Below are positions 24,414 through 33,501 of a stretch of 64,000 nucleotides of DNA, piece after piece. The notes under the pieces were generated by a model. That model searched no databases and was not told where the DNA came from. It saw only the letters and a program-made list of their open reading frames with translations. The translations under genes and the position numbers were made by a program. Positions within the stretch are counted from its first letter, which is position 1. Each line of letters starts with the position of its first letter. This stretch comes from Arcticibacter tournemirensis (GTDB lineage: Bacteria; Bacteroidota; Bacteroidia; Sphingobacteriales; Sphingobacteriaceae): contig NZ_VFPL01000001.1 of assembly GCF_006716645.1 (NCBI RefSeq), positions 1,302,001 through 1,366,000 of the forward strand, given 5' to 3'.

Positions 24414-27221
24414 ATGACAGAAGCAGAAAGAGATCCGAAAAAATATATTATCATTAAAGGTGCGCGCGTTCATAATCTGAAGAACATCGATGTTGCCATA
24501 CCGAAAAACAAGTTAGTTGTGATAACGGGAATGTCGGGTTCGGGAAAGTCATCCCTTGCCTTTGATACGTTATATGCTGAAGGGCAGCGACGTTATGTAG
24601 AAAGCCTTTCATCCTATGCCCGCCAGTTTATGGGCAGGATGAATAAGCCTGAAGTTGATTATATCAAGGGAATTGCTCCGGCCATCGCCATCGAGCAAAA
24701 GGTTATTACCAGCAATCCCAGGTCGACTGTGGGGACATCTACCGAAATCTATGATTATCTCAAACTTCTTTTTTCGCGGATAGGCCGTACTTATTCTCCT
24801 GTCTCGGGAGGTGAAGTGAAGCGTGATACCGTAAGTTCTGTTGTGAATTTTGTGTCGTCGCTGCCCGAGGGTACCTCTGTAACAATTATTTGTCCGCTGC
24901 ATCCTCATAATAACCGTACTCTAAAGGAAGAGCTCGCGGTGTTGCTGCAAAAGGGGTTTCTAAGGGTATACCTGGATGACCACCTTTCTAAAATCGAAGA
25001 CCTGCTGGAGGATGAATCGTTGAAAGATGGAAAGCTAAGTGACGACGGAAAACTGAAGATTATAGTGGATCGTATTTCCGTAAGCCAGGACGACGAGACT
25101 TTAAGCCGCGTAGCTGATTCTGTGCAAACTGCTTTTTTTGAGGGCAGAGGTGATTGCCTTGTGGAGGAGAATGGAAATACCCATGTTTTTTGTGATCGCT
25201 TCGAGCTGGATGGTATTCGGTTTGAAGAGCCTTCGCCTAACTTTTTTAGTTTTAATAATCCTTATGGCGCCTGTAAGCGTTGCGAAGGGTATGGCAAGGT
25301 AATAGGGATCGATGAAGACCTTGTAATTCCGGATAAAAGCAAGTCGGTTTACGATGGCGCAGTAGCCCCCTGGAGAGGCGAGAAGATGAGGACGTGGCTG
25401 GATGAGTTGCTGAAGCACGCCCTGAAGTTCGATTTTCCGGTACACCGGGCGTATAATCAGCTGACCGAAGAGCAGCGTAGATTGTTGTGGACAGGAAATA
25501 AATGGTTCAGAGGTCTTGATGACTTTTTTCTGGAACTCGAATCACAAACATATAAGATACAGTATCGCGTGATGCTTTCGCGTTACAGGGGAAAGACGAA
25601 CTGTCCGGAATGTAAAGGGAGTCGTCTTCGGCAAGATGCATCCTATGTAAAAGTAGGAGGACGTTCAATTATAGATATTGTGCTGATGCCTTTGGATTCG
25701 GCTCTTGATTTTTTTAGTTCGCTGGATCTTTCGGAGAACGAGACGAAGATTGCAAAGCGACTTCTTACTGAAATCACTAACAGAATAAAGTTTTTGAACG
25801 ATGTTGGGCTTAGTTATTTAACACTTAACAGGCTTTCCAACACGCTGTCGGGAGGTGAATCGCAGCGGATTAATCTGGCTACTTCTCTTGGGAGTTCTCT
25901 TGTAGGTTCTGTTTATGTCCTTGATGAGCCGAGTATCGGCCTTCATCCACGTGATACCCATCGATTAATAGGAGTCCTTAAATCGCTAAGAGATGCGGGC
26001 AATACTGTGCTAGTGGTGGAGCATGAGGAAGAAATGATGAAGTCGGCCGACCATTTGATTGATATCGGTCCAGCAGCCGGGACTCATGGCGGAGAACTTG
26101 TTTTTACAGGTAATTATGAGCAGATCGTAAAGGATGAGACCAGTCTCACCGGCAAATATCTAAGTGGCAGGGAGATGATAGACGTGCCTTCGGGAAGGCG
26201 AAAATGGACAGACTTTATCGAGGTAAAAGGCGCCAGGGAAAATAATCTTAAAAATATTGATGTGAAGTTTCCGCTGAACGTCCTTACCTGCGTCACGGGC
26301 GTTTCGGGGTCGGGAAAAACTTCATTGGTGAAGCGGATCCTTCAGCCTGCCTTACAGAAAGCTATAGGGAATTATTCGGGAGAGCAGACCGGCGCTTACG
26401 ATTCTATTGATGGAAGTTACAATAGAGTGGAGCAGATCGAACTGGTAGATCAGAACCCGATAGGACGTTCATCCCGTTCTAATCCTGTTACTTATGTGAA
26501 AGCCTGGGATGATATACGTAATTTGTTTGCTTCGCAGTCGGCGGCTAAAGCTGCTGGGTTGAAACCTTCGGCATTTTCGTTTAATGTTGAAGGCGGACGT
26601 TGTGATACCTGCCAGGGGGAAGGTGAGGTGAAAATTGAAATGCAGTTCATGGCCGACATTTATCTTCCCTGTGAATCATGCGGAGGCAAGCGTTTTAAAC
26701 AGCCTGTCCTGGATGTTGAGTATCATGAGAAAAATGTTGCCGATATTCTGTCGATGACTATTGAGGAGGCGCTGGATTTCTTTAAGGATGAACCGAAGAT
26801 AATCGGTAAGATTCAGCCGTTGGCGGATGTGGGGCTTGGATATGTTAAACTGGGCCAGTCGTCAAATACCCTTTCAGGAGGGGAAGCGCAGCGTATTAAA
26901 CTGGCTTCGTTCCTAATCAGGGGAAATAACGCCAATAAAACACTTTTCATTTTTGATGAACCTACAACGGGTTTACATTTTCACGATATCAAAAAATTGC
27001 TGAAATCGTTTGATGCCTTGCTTGATCAGGGTAATACGATCATTGTAATTGAACACAATGTAGATGTGATCAAATGTTCCGACTGGATTATTGACATTGG
27101 TCCCGAAGGGGGGGATAAAGGAGGCAACCTGGTTTTTGAGGGGATACCTGAAGCTTTGGTGAAGGTTCCCGAATCATATACCGGGAGTTTCTTGAAAAGT
27201 ACGCTTGCTGGGAAGGGCTAG
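24414..27221 (+). CDS. uvrA: Excinuclease ABC subunit A
   Basis: 935 aa damage-recognition ATPase of nucleotide excision repair. Start [10 protein letters not shown] at 24414; the longer frame reads through repeat and promoter. Two ABC modules: Walker [10 protein letters not shown] (near residue 39) and GVSGSGKTS, signatures LSGGESQR and LSGGEAQR, Walker [12 protein letters not shown] and [10 protein letters not shown]. Zinc modules CKRC/CPEC in the first half and CDTCQGEG...CESCGGKR in the second. Full length. No uvrB nearby. Confidence 0.98.
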   Translation: MTEAERDPKKYIIIKGARVHNLKNIDVAIPKNKLVVITGMSGSGKSSLAFDTLYAEGQRRYVESLSSYARQFMGRMNKPEVDYIKGIAPAIAIEQKVITSNPRSTVGTSTEIYDYLKLLFSRIGRTYSPVSGGEVKRDTVSSVVNFVSSLPEGTSVTIICPLHPHNNRTLKEELAVLLQKGFLRVYLDDHLSKIEDLLEDESLKDGKLSDDGKLKIIVDRISVSQDDETLSRVADSVQTAFFEGRGDCLVEENGNTHVFCDRFELDGIRFEEPSPNFFSFNNPYGACKRCEGYGKVIGIDEDLVIPDKSKSVYDGAVAPWRGEKMRTWLDELLKHALKFDFPVHRAYNQLTEEQRRLLWTGNKWFRGLDDFFLELESQTYKIQYRVMLSRYRGKTNCPECKGSRLRQDASYVKVGGRSIIDIVLMPLDSALDFFSSLDLSENETKIAKRLLTEITNRIKFLNDVGLSYLTLNRLSNTLSGGESQRINLATSLGSSLVGSVYVLDEPSIGLHPRDTHRLIGVLKSLRDAGNTVLVVEHEEEMMKSADHLIDIGPAAGTHGGELVFTGNYEQIVKDETSLTGKYLSGREMIDVPSGRRKWTDFIEVKGARENNLKNIDVKFPLNVLTCVTGVSGSGKTSLVKRILQPALQKAIGNYSGEQTGAYDSIDGSYNRVEQIELVDQNPIGRSSRSNPVTYVKAWDDIRNLFASQSAAKAAGLKPSAFSFNVEGGRCDTCQGEGEVKIEMQFMADIYLPCESCGGKRFKQPVLDVEYHEKNVADILSMTIEEALDFFKDEPKIIGKIQPLADVGLGYVKLGQSSNTLSGGEAQRIKLASFLIRGNNANKTLFIFDEPTTGLHFHDIKKLLKSFDALLDQGNTIIVIEHNVDVIKCSDWIIDIGPEGGDKGGNLVFEGIPEALVKVPESYTGSFLKSTLAGKG

Positions 27222-27290
27222 GCTGTCATTTTAAACCAATATTGTTTATTTTGTGTTATAGATTTTATTTAATTCTGCGATAATTAACCA

Positions 27291-28328
27291 ATGACAAAAC
27301 TAAACCTCGATCAACAGGAAGCTGAATTTCTAGATCAAACCATTACTCACTGGGAAGCAGAGGGCTTAATTACCGCAGATATTGCGACCCAGCTACGGTC
27401 GTCTTATGATATTAAGCAGTTCGACTGGAGGCGACTAGCGCAGTATTCATTCTGGATAGCACTTGCCTGTGGCCTGATTGCTGTTGCATCACTGGTTATT
27501 GACGACGCGATCATTAACCTTCTGCAAAAGCTTTACGACACCCCGGATATTGTGATCAGTATGATTGCTGCAGGGCTCGCTTCGTGGTTTTATTATTATG
27601 GGCAGAAGCAGAAGGACAAACATCCTGAAAGGCTGTTCAGTAATGAAGCAACCGTTTTTACGGGGGTATTGTTTACGGCTATCAGTATCGCTTTCCTTGG
27701 AAAGGCTCTTGACAACGGATCGGGACATTTTTCTATACTCTTCCTGATTTCGGTTTTTGTATACGGCATATTGGCGTTTAAATTTAAGTCGAAGCTTATA
27801 TGGGCTTTCGCCCTTATCTCATTTGGAAGCTGGTTCGGAACGGAAACGGGATATCAAACTCAGTGGAGCAATTACTTCCTGGGAATGAACTATCCTTTGC
27901 GCTTTGTTTTCTTTGGCAGCTTGCTTACTGCAGTGGGCTTGTTTCTTGAAAAGTGGCGGCGATTGCCTGATTTTAATACGCTTACCTATATAATAGGACT
28001 GTTCTATCTTTTTATTTCACTGTGGCTGCTTTCTATCTTTGGCAATTTTGGAGATATAGAAGACTGGATTAAGGTAAAGCAAACGAATCTGTTCTATTGG
28101 GGAATCGTCTCGGCGGTGGTTTCTCTTGGTTTTATGATCTATGGACTTAAGGGAAAAGATGCTCTCGCTCGTGAATTCGGAATAACATTTCTTCTAATTA
28201 ATATTTACACCCGCTATGTTGAGTATCTGTGGGACATCACTGATAAGGCTGTTTTCTTTGGGGTTCTGGCCATCTCTTTCTGGCTTATCGGTCGCAAAGC
28301 CGAGAAAATCTGGAATCTGAGGAGCTAA
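27291..28328 (+). CDS. DUF2157 domain membrane protein
   Basis: 345 aa. A soluble N-terminal stretch (1-45) with the DUF2157-type start WEAEGLITADIATQL, then about eight to nine hydrophobic helices. Family function unknown. Stands between uvrA (69 bp upstream) and a heptad repeat. No catalytic motif visible. Confidence 0.8.
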   Translation: MTKLNLDQQEAEFLDQTITHWEAEGLITADIATQLRSSYDIKQFDWRRLAQYSFWIALACGLIAVASLVIDDAIINLLQKLYDTPDIVISMIAAGLASWFYYYGQKQKDKHPERLFSNEATVFTGVLFTAISIAFLGKALDNGSGHFSILFLISVFVYGILAFKFKSKLIWAFALISFGSWFGTETGYQTQWSNYFLGMNYPLRFVFFGSLLTAVGLFLEKWRRLPDFNTLTYIIGLFYLFISLWLLSIFGNFGDIEDWIKVKQTNLFYWGIVSAVVSLGFMIYGLKGKDALAREFGITFLLINIYTRYVEYLWDITDKAVFFGVLAISFWLIGRKAEKIWNLRS

Positions 28329-28333
28329 GTATT

Positions 28334-28382
28334 TAGTATCAGGTATCTAGTATCAGGTATCAAGAGACGCGATGCAAGAGCC
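28334..28382. repeat. Heptad tandem repeat, 7 units (TAGTATC type)
   Basis: tagtatc, aggtatc, tagtatc, aggtatc, aagagac, gcgatgc, aagagcc, exact phase, starting 5 nt after the DUF2157 stop. Confidence 0.85.
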
Positions 28383-28446
28383 AAGAAAAAGGACTTAAAA
28401 AGTGTAATGTTTGGCTTCATATTGAGTATATGAAGCCGGAGGAAAT

Positions 28447-28491
28447 CGTTTCAAATATGCGGGATGTCGACCATCCCGCATATTTGAAACG
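28447..28491. repeat. 20-bp perfect inverted repeat upstream of the HTH/AraC operon
   Basis: 28447-28466 and 28472-28491 are exact reverse complements with a 5-nt loop (TCGAC). No T-tract follows, so it is a poor intrinsic terminator. It lies 55 nt before the first gene of the regulator operon. Could be an operator for a dimeric regulator, an mRNA leader hairpin or a cruciform. Confidence 0.85.
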
Positions 28492-28545
28492 TCTTAACCC
28501 ACTTCTGGTACTACCTTTGACTTCGTTAAACATCCACAAAAAAAC

Positions 28546-28902
28546 ATGAACAATACATCTCGAATTCACATGGGGGAGATCGTTGAAAAGCAAGTGCGTC
28601 TCAGCATGGTTAGCATCACGGAAGTGTCGAAAAGCTTAAATGTTAACCGTAGAACCTTATATAATTGGTTTTCGAAGCCGGTAATTCCTGCGCCTGTTAT
28701 TCTCAATATCGGAGAATGTATAGGCTATGATTTTTCAACTCTGATTCCTCAGATAGCCGAAAGTAAAGCTCTTTTTACTCCCCGGCCGGGTATAGGGTAT
28801 CCCAGAGAGGAAGAGAGCGCGTATAAAATGAAATACTTACATTTGCTGGAGAAGTATAACCTGGCGCTCGAAGAGCTCCGGGTATACCGATTTAGTACCT
28901 GA
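28546..28902 (+). CDS. Helix-turn-helix protein, 118 aa
   Basis: HTH at about residues 20-55: VSITEVSKSLNVNRRTLYNWF followed by IPAPVILNIGECIG, similar to XRE/Fis-like helix pairs; the C-terminal half ends in a charged helix (LHLLEKYNLALEELRVY). DNA-binding regulator of unknown target. First gene of a tight operon: the next gene starts 4 nt after the stop. Confidence 0.75.
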   Translation: MNNTSRIHMGEIVEKQVRLSMVSITEVSKSLNVNRRTLYNWFSKPVIPAPVILNIGECIGYDFSTLIPQIAESKALFTPRPGIGYPREEESAYKMKYLHLLEKYNLALEELRVYRFST

Positions 28903-28906
28903 TGAA

Positions 28907-29974
28907 ATGCTTTTATACCTTGGAATCATTGCCTTACTGTTTACCGTATGTACTGTATTGATTTTTATTCTCACTAGATCCCGTCAAAATACATTTCTGC
29001 TTCTTTTCTTAGCCGCAATATTTTTACATGGGCTTGCTATTCTGGCGGACACAGGAATTCCGATTGTTTTGCTGTACGGCCCGTTTATATTTCTTGCTCT
29101 GGAGGAATACAGGAAGAGAAAAATCTTGCCTTTAAAGCTATTCAAACACAGTATTCCTTTCGTTTTTTTCTCCCTGTGGTATTTCATCCTGCATACCTTT
29201 ATTGTTTCGGGCTTGGCCGAGGAGAAAATTCTGGTGTCTTATTATGCTTTATACTTCTTTTCGATGCCTGTATCACTGATCGCCTATGGTGTTTATTGCT
29301 TAAGAAGGCGGCTTGAAAAACAAAATGCATTCGAGGTATTGATAGATCAGTTATCGATCATTGAGATTATCGAGGGAGTCTTGATTCTGGTTATGTTTGC
29401 GGATTTCCTTTCTCTGCTTCCCGAATTAGGTTTTAATCTCCGGTGGATTGTACTAACTATGTTGGTTGCTTCAGCTGGCCTGATATTGCGATTTTTGATT
29501 TATTCGTATAGAAAAGCACGTATAAAGGGAAGTGAAAAGTGGCAAGAACCGGTAATTCCACCACTGCAAGAAAGAATAAAAGCATACAAAGGGTCTATGC
29601 CCGAGTTGCGCCTTCTGGAGGCTTACGAGCGGCAGTTAAGGGAATACTTTGAGCGTTCAAAAGCTTTTCTCAATCCTGGCCTCACTGCTGGCATGGTGGC
29701 AGCTGAACTCGGAATGCCGAAGCATCATTTTTCGGTGCTCCTTAATGTTTACATTGGCAGAAGCTTTTACAATTTGGTTGCGTATTACCGGATCTTATAT
29801 GCAATGGAGCTGATTGCTGGCAGCGAATCGTCGTTGAGCATAGAAGCGTTGGCTAACGAGTGTGGATTTAATTCGAAGACTTCGTTTAACCGGTATTTCA
29901 GAGAATTCACAGGGTTTAATCCTTCTGAATTTAAGGGGTATCTCGATGGCCCGGATATGGAGGTCGCAATATGA
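28907..29974 (+). CDS. Membrane-anchored AraC-type regulator (copy 1)
   Basis: 355 aa. Six to seven N-terminal membrane helices (about 3-200), then a cytoplasmic AraC HTH pair (about 255-345: LTAGMVAAELGMPKHHFSVL and IEALANECGFNSKTSFNRYF, ending FTGFNPSEFK). The layout suggests a one-component membrane sensor that binds DNA from the membrane. Its stop overlaps the next start (ATGA, 4 nt), so translation is coupled to its paralog. Ligand unknown. Confidence 0.85.
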   Translation: MLLYLGIIALLFTVCTVLIFILTRSRQNTFLLLFLAAIFLHGLAILADTGIPIVLLYGPFIFLALEEYRKRKILPLKLFKHSIPFVFFSLWYFILHTFIVSGLAEEKILVSYYALYFFSMPVSLIAYGVYCLRRRLEKQNAFEVLIDQLSIIEIIEGVLILVMFADFLSLLPELGFNLRWIVLTMLVASAGLILRFLIYSYRKARIKGSEKWQEPVIPPLQERIKAYKGSMPELRLLEAYERQLREYFERSKAFLNPGLTAGMVAAELGMPKHHFSVLLNVYIGRSFYNLVAYYRILYAMELIAGSESSLSIEALANECGFNSKTSFNRYFREFTGFNPSEFKGYLDGPDMEVAI

Positions 29975-31041
29975 TTCTTGCAATTATTATTACAGGGAGT
30001 ACACTGTCTGCGTGTTCTCTTTGCCTGTTTTTCCTGCTGGACAGTAGGAATAATTTTTATCGATTGTGCAGGGCCTTTCTTGTGTTTATCCTGATTCACT
30101 TCCTGCACGTATTAGTATGTGAGCTTTTTTTTAATAGTCCCGATAAACGATATATTGACTGGGCTGCTCCATATGCGTTGTTATACGGCCCTTTTCTGTT
30201 TGCAGCTCAACATACCGACAGAGGAAGGTTGAAAAATAGGGCTGGTCTTCTATTACAGATTCTGCCTTTTTTGATCTTTTCTGTGTTGTATATACTTCTT
30301 ATCTGCCTTCCTGAGTACAGGCACGTCTATCTTCGCGACCATAAAATATGGCTTTTTCGTGTGATCAAGGTATCTTTTCTTGTCTATGCCTTCTTTGTTA
30401 TTTTTCAGGGAACCAAAGTGAGACGCTTATTGAGCCTTTTCGCGATCATTCTTGCAACGCTAAGCCTGATTTTCATATCAGCGGCGCAGGTATCGTCACC
30501 GGGCCTGGGGCCGTATCGCTTTCTCTGGTCGAGGATAGTGATATACCTGGTTATGACCGGTGTGGTTGTCGTTTTGTTCAGGCATGGTTTGCTGACAATT
30601 TCGCAACACATAGCGCAAAAAAGGAAGGGGGAGATCCCTCGCCAAACGGCGGAGAATGGAGAACCCGCGTATCAGAAGTCGATATTGCCGGAGGATGTAA
30701 TGGAGAGATATTATGAACGATTGAAGGATGCTATGGAGACAGATCAAGCTTTTCTGGATCAGGAGCTTTCCCTGGAGGGACTTGCTTCGAAACTTAAAAT
30801 GCCCAGGCATCATCTGACTCAACTACTGAGTGTCTATCTCGATACCAATTTTTATCAGTTCGTTAATACGTACAGGGTGAATTATGCCTGCGATCTTATT
30901 AAATCTGGTGGTGAAGTTAAATCTCTTGAAGATATAGGGCTTCAAAGCGGTTTTAACTCTAAAACCTCTTTTAACCGGTACTTTAGAAACCAGACAGGTT
31001 GCACTCCATCAGAGTTCAGGAAGAGGCACAAAGGAAGTTGA
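29971..31041 (+). CDS. Membrane-anchored AraC-type regulator (copy 2)
   Basis: 356 aa paralog of the preceding gene with the same layout: membrane helices (about 5-215), then AraC domain (LSLEGLASKLKMPRHHLTQLL, IGLQSGFNSKTSFNRYF, TGCTPSEFRKRHKGS). The shared phrase ALLYGPFLFAA/VLLYGPFIFLA in the membrane part supports tandem duplication. Expressed with copy 1 through a 4-nt overlap, so the two may work as a heteromer. Converges on the LysE gene. Confidence 0.85.
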   Translation: MILAIIITGSTLSACSLCLFFLLDSRNNFYRLCRAFLVFILIHFLHVLVCELFFNSPDKRYIDWAAPYALLYGPFLFAAQHTDRGRLKNRAGLLLQILPFLIFSVLYILLICLPEYRHVYLRDHKIWLFRVIKVSFLVYAFFVIFQGTKVRRLLSLFAIILATLSLIFISAAQVSSPGLGPYRFLWSRIVIYLVMTGVVVVLFRHGLLTISQHIAQKRKGEIPRQTAENGEPAYQKSILPEDVMERYYERLKDAMETDQAFLDQELSLEGLASKLKMPRHHLTQLLSVYLDTNFYQFVNTYRVNYACDLIKSGGEVKSLEDIGLQSGFNSKTSFNRYFRNQTGCTPSEFRKRHKGS

Positions 31042-31056
31042 TATAGCAGGACCGTA

Positions 31057-31665
31057 TCAAAAGAAAGCTACCTTGATAATGTGTATGACAGCGAGGATGA
31101 AGAAGATGACGGAGATGCTTCTGTTGATGATCTTCGTGCTGAGATCAAATTTTTCCTGGATATACCGGGCAAAATAAGCAAAAAGAGAGAGGGAGAGAAA
31201 GGCTCCTAATCCAGCACCTATAGAAAACAGTTCTATTCCGGGGCCTTCAGTTGTAATCCAATGCTGCGAAATGAGGTAGGTGCCTCCGATCATCCAGAAA
31301 GGGATCTGCATAGGATTGAAAATGCCCAGTATGATGCCATATCTTATACTGTCGCGGCGTTTGAACTCAACGTGCTTTGGATGTGTAGAAGCGTGCCAGC
31401 TGAAATATCCCATTATAAGAAACACAGCGATCAGAAGATAGTCGATGATGTACAGCCAATTCTTGTGCATGGCGAACCATTCGGCGAAGCGCATCAGAAT
31501 ATATGTAAATATGGTGTCGACTACTGCAAATGTAGTTGTGAAATACAAAGCCTGCTTTATTCCACGGTTTACAGAAATATGAACAGTTGTAAGGTTAATA
31601 TTACCCGGAGGAATATATCCCAGGAAGTTCATAAGCACTGCGACAAGGAAGGTGAGAAGGAGCAT
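31057..31665 (-). CDS. LysE-family exporter
   Basis: 202 aa with about six membrane helices. The family motif GYIPPGNINLTTV lies at residues 16-28, then a charged cytoplasmic loop (STHPKHVEFKRRDSIRYG) and the second hydrophobic half. Members export amino acids or their metabolites; the substrate cannot be told. Its promoter region is occupied by a heptad repeat starting 4 nt before the ATG. Confidence 0.85.
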   Translation of the reverse strand: MLLLTFLVAVLMNFLGYIPPGNINLTTVHISVNRGIKQALYFTTTFAVVDTIFTYILMRFAEWFAMHKNWLYIIDYLLIAVFLIMGYFSWHASTHPKHVEFKRRDSIRYGIILGIFNPMQIPFWMIGGTYLISQHWITTEGPGIELFSIGAGLGAFLSLSLFAYFARYIQEKFDLSTKIINRSISVIFFILAVIHIIKVAFF

Positions 31666-31668
31666 TTC

Positions 31669-31785
31669 TGAGTTATTGGTTATGAATTGTGAGTTATGAA
31701 TTAGGGATTATGGGTTATGAATTATGGGGTATGAATTTTACAAAAAAAACTTATAACTCATATCTTATAACTCATAACTAACTAA
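31669..31785. repeat. Paired heptad repeat, 10 + 5 units (TTATGAA type)
   Basis: Left arm 31669-31738 (tgagtta, ttggtta, tgaattg ...) and inverted right arm 31751-31785 (ttataac, tcatatc, ttataac, tcataac, taactaa), both in exact phase. The right arm overlaps the osmC stop. Confidence 0.88.
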
Positions 31786-32198
31786 CTACTTACCGCTATT
31801 TCATAATTAATTTCAACTCCTCCGGCGGCTAACATATCATGAACGGAGCAATACTTTTTTACGGCCAGCTCAGCCGCTTTTTCTGCTTTAGCTTGATCAA
31901 CATTGCCGCTTAGCTTAAATTTCATGTGGATTTTGGTAAAAACAGCGGGTATTGCGTCTGCACGCTCGCCTTCAACTGATACGGAAAAGTCCTGAATTTC
32001 CTGGCGTTGTTTTTTGAGGATCTGTATAAGATCCAAAGCGCTGCATGATCCGAGGGCCATCAGTACGAGTTCCATAGGGCGTACCCCTTGTCCTTCGCCA
32101 CCGAGTTCGGGAGAGCCTTCGATGTGAACGTTAATGCTTCCTGATCCTGCGGCTTCAAAATGAACAGCCTCGTTAATGCGGTTTAATTCTATCTTCAT
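31782..32198 (-). CDS. OsmC family peroxiredoxin-like protein
   Basis: 138 aa OsmC/Ohr fold. Conserved SPELGGEGQGVRPMELVLMALGSCSALD with Cys54-type catalytic position, and the second Cys in KKYCSVHDML. Reduces organic or inorganic peroxides, or handles reactive sulfur in some members. It lies 3 nt after metZ, so it is co-transcribed with a sulfur-assimilation enzyme; a role in sulfide or persulfide stress is an inference. Confidence 0.88.
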   Translation of the reverse strand: MKIELNRINEAVHFEAAGSGSINVHIEGSPELGGEGQGVRPMELVLMALGSCSALDLIQILKKQRQEIQDFSVSVEGERADAIPAVFTKIHMKFKLSGNVDQAKAEKAAELAVKKYCSVHDMLAAGGVEINYEIAVSS

Positions 32199-32201
32199 TA
32201 G

Positions 32202-33371
32202 CTATTTTGAATTGTCTAAGGCTTGCTTTATATCAGCAATAATGTCTTCAGTATCTTCCAGTCCGACGGAAATGCGTATAGAGCCGGGATATATTCCCAG
32301 GTTTTCGCGTTCTGCTTCCGTTAGCTTTGAATGCGTTGTTGAACTGGGATGTGTTGCTATTGATCGCGAATCGCCTAAATTGGAGGTTATAAGGATCATC
32401 TTCAACGCGTCAAGGAAGCGTTTAGCTCTCTCAAAACCGCCTCTTACAATGAAAGTAACGATGCCGCCTCCCTGTTTCATTTGTTTCTTTGCCAGCTCAT
32501 ACTGCGGATGGGAGGGCAGATGAGGATACCGTACTATCTCCACTTCGGGGTGTCCTTCAAGCATTTCAGCAAGCTGAAGCGCGCTGCTGCAATGCCTGTC
32601 CATCCGGATGGTAAGCGTTTCCAGACTTTTGGAAAAGATCCAGGCATTAAAGGCCGACATCGCCGGGCCTGTGTGGCGAATAAAGAACATCAGCTCTTTT
32701 ATCAGATCAGCCCGGCCTGCTACGATGCCTCCTAAAACGCGTCCCTGTCCATCCATATACTTGGTGGCTGAATGGCAAACCAGGTCTATTCCATAAGGAA
32801 TAGGTTTCTGAAGGTATGGGGTAGCAAAGCAATTATCCACGTTCAGAATAATATGCGGGTATTTCTTTTTGAAGCCACCCAGCCATTCAAGGTCTACAAG
32901 TTCGAGTCCTGGATTGGAAGGGGTTTCCAGAAAGATCATCTTTGTTTCAGGCCTTATTGCAGCTTCCCATTCTTCCGGTTTTAATGCATCTACATAAGTA
33001 TAGGTGATGCCCCATCTTGGAAATAGCTGATTCAGCAACTGGTGCGTTGATCCAAATACAGAACGGCAGGATATTATGTGATCTCCACTTTTCAGCAGAC
33101 CTGCCGTCGATGCAAATACTGCCGCCATCCCTGATGCAAAGGCTAGTCCCGCTTCAGCGCCTTCTAGGTCGCATACTTTATTGATGAGCTCTGTTGTATT
33201 TGGGTTAGAATAACGGGAGTATACATTTCCTGCTTCTTCTTCAGCGAAAATTGCACGTCCTTGTTCTGCATCATCAAAAATAAAACTCGAAGTGAGATAA
33301 AGGGGAACAGAGTGCTCACGGTGCTGGCTGCGTTCAGCCTGATTGCGAATTAATCTGGATTGTTCGTTCAT
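32202..33371 (-). CDS. metZ: O-succinylhomoserine sulfhydrylase / trans-sulfuration PLP enzyme
   Basis: 389 aa Cys/Met metabolism PLP family, cytoplasmic. PLP-binding Lys204 in HSATKYMDGQG, plus YSRYSNPNTTELINKV, FASGMAAVFAS, ETPSNPGLELVD and VDNCFATPYLQKP. The MDGQGRVLGG wording fits O-succinylhomoserine sulfhydrylase (direct sulfhydrylation to homocysteine) better than cystathionine gamma-synthase, but the reaction is not certain. Followed by osmC after 3 nt. A promoter box lies about 98 nt upstream. Confidence 0.85.
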   Translation of the reverse strand: MNEQSRLIRNQAERSQHREHSVPLYLTSSFIFDDAEQGRAIFAEEEAGNVYSRYSNPNTTELINKVCDLEGAEAGLAFASGMAAVFASTAGLLKSGDHIISCRSVFGSTHQLLNQLFPRWGITYTYVDALKPEEWEAAIRPETKMIFLETPSNPGLELVDLEWLGGFKKKYPHIILNVDNCFATPYLQKPIPYGIDLVCHSATKYMDGQGRVLGGIVAGRADLIKELMFFIRHTGPAMSAFNAWIFSKSLETLTIRMDRHCSSALQLAEMLEGHPEVEIVRYPHLPSHPQYELAKKQMKQGGGIVTFIVRGGFERAKRFLDALKMILITSNLGDSRSIATHPSSTTHSKLTEAERENLGIYPGSIRISVGLEDTEDIIADIKQALDNSK

Positions 33372-33384
33372 TATAGTATAGAAT

Positions 33385-33412
33385 CAGATGTCAGATATCA
33401 GAGACCAGAGAG
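33385..33412. repeat. Heptad tandem repeat, 4 units (CAGATAT type), in metZ leader
   Basis: cagatgt, cagatat, cagagac, cagagag in phase, 14 nt upstream of the metZ ATG and downstream of its predicted promoter, so it is transcribed. Confidence 0.6.
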
Positions 33413-33469
33413 AATATTTATCTGTATGAGTATACCTGAGCTGATGAAAAGTATCTGTATTAATTATTG

Positions 33470-33477
33470 CAAATATA
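33470..33477 (-). promoter_or_regulatory. metZ promoter -7 box TATATTTG
   Basis: Exact TAnnTTTG on the minus strand, giving a leader of about 95 nt. I saw no SAM-II riboswitch core in that leader. Confidence 0.5.
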
Positions 33478-33501
33478 ATGAATAGATTTATTTTGACGGG
33501 A

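Noticed and set aside
33372-33500. SAM riboswitch upstream of metZ
   Set aside because: The leader shows heptad repeats and no recognisable SAM-II pseudoknot core.
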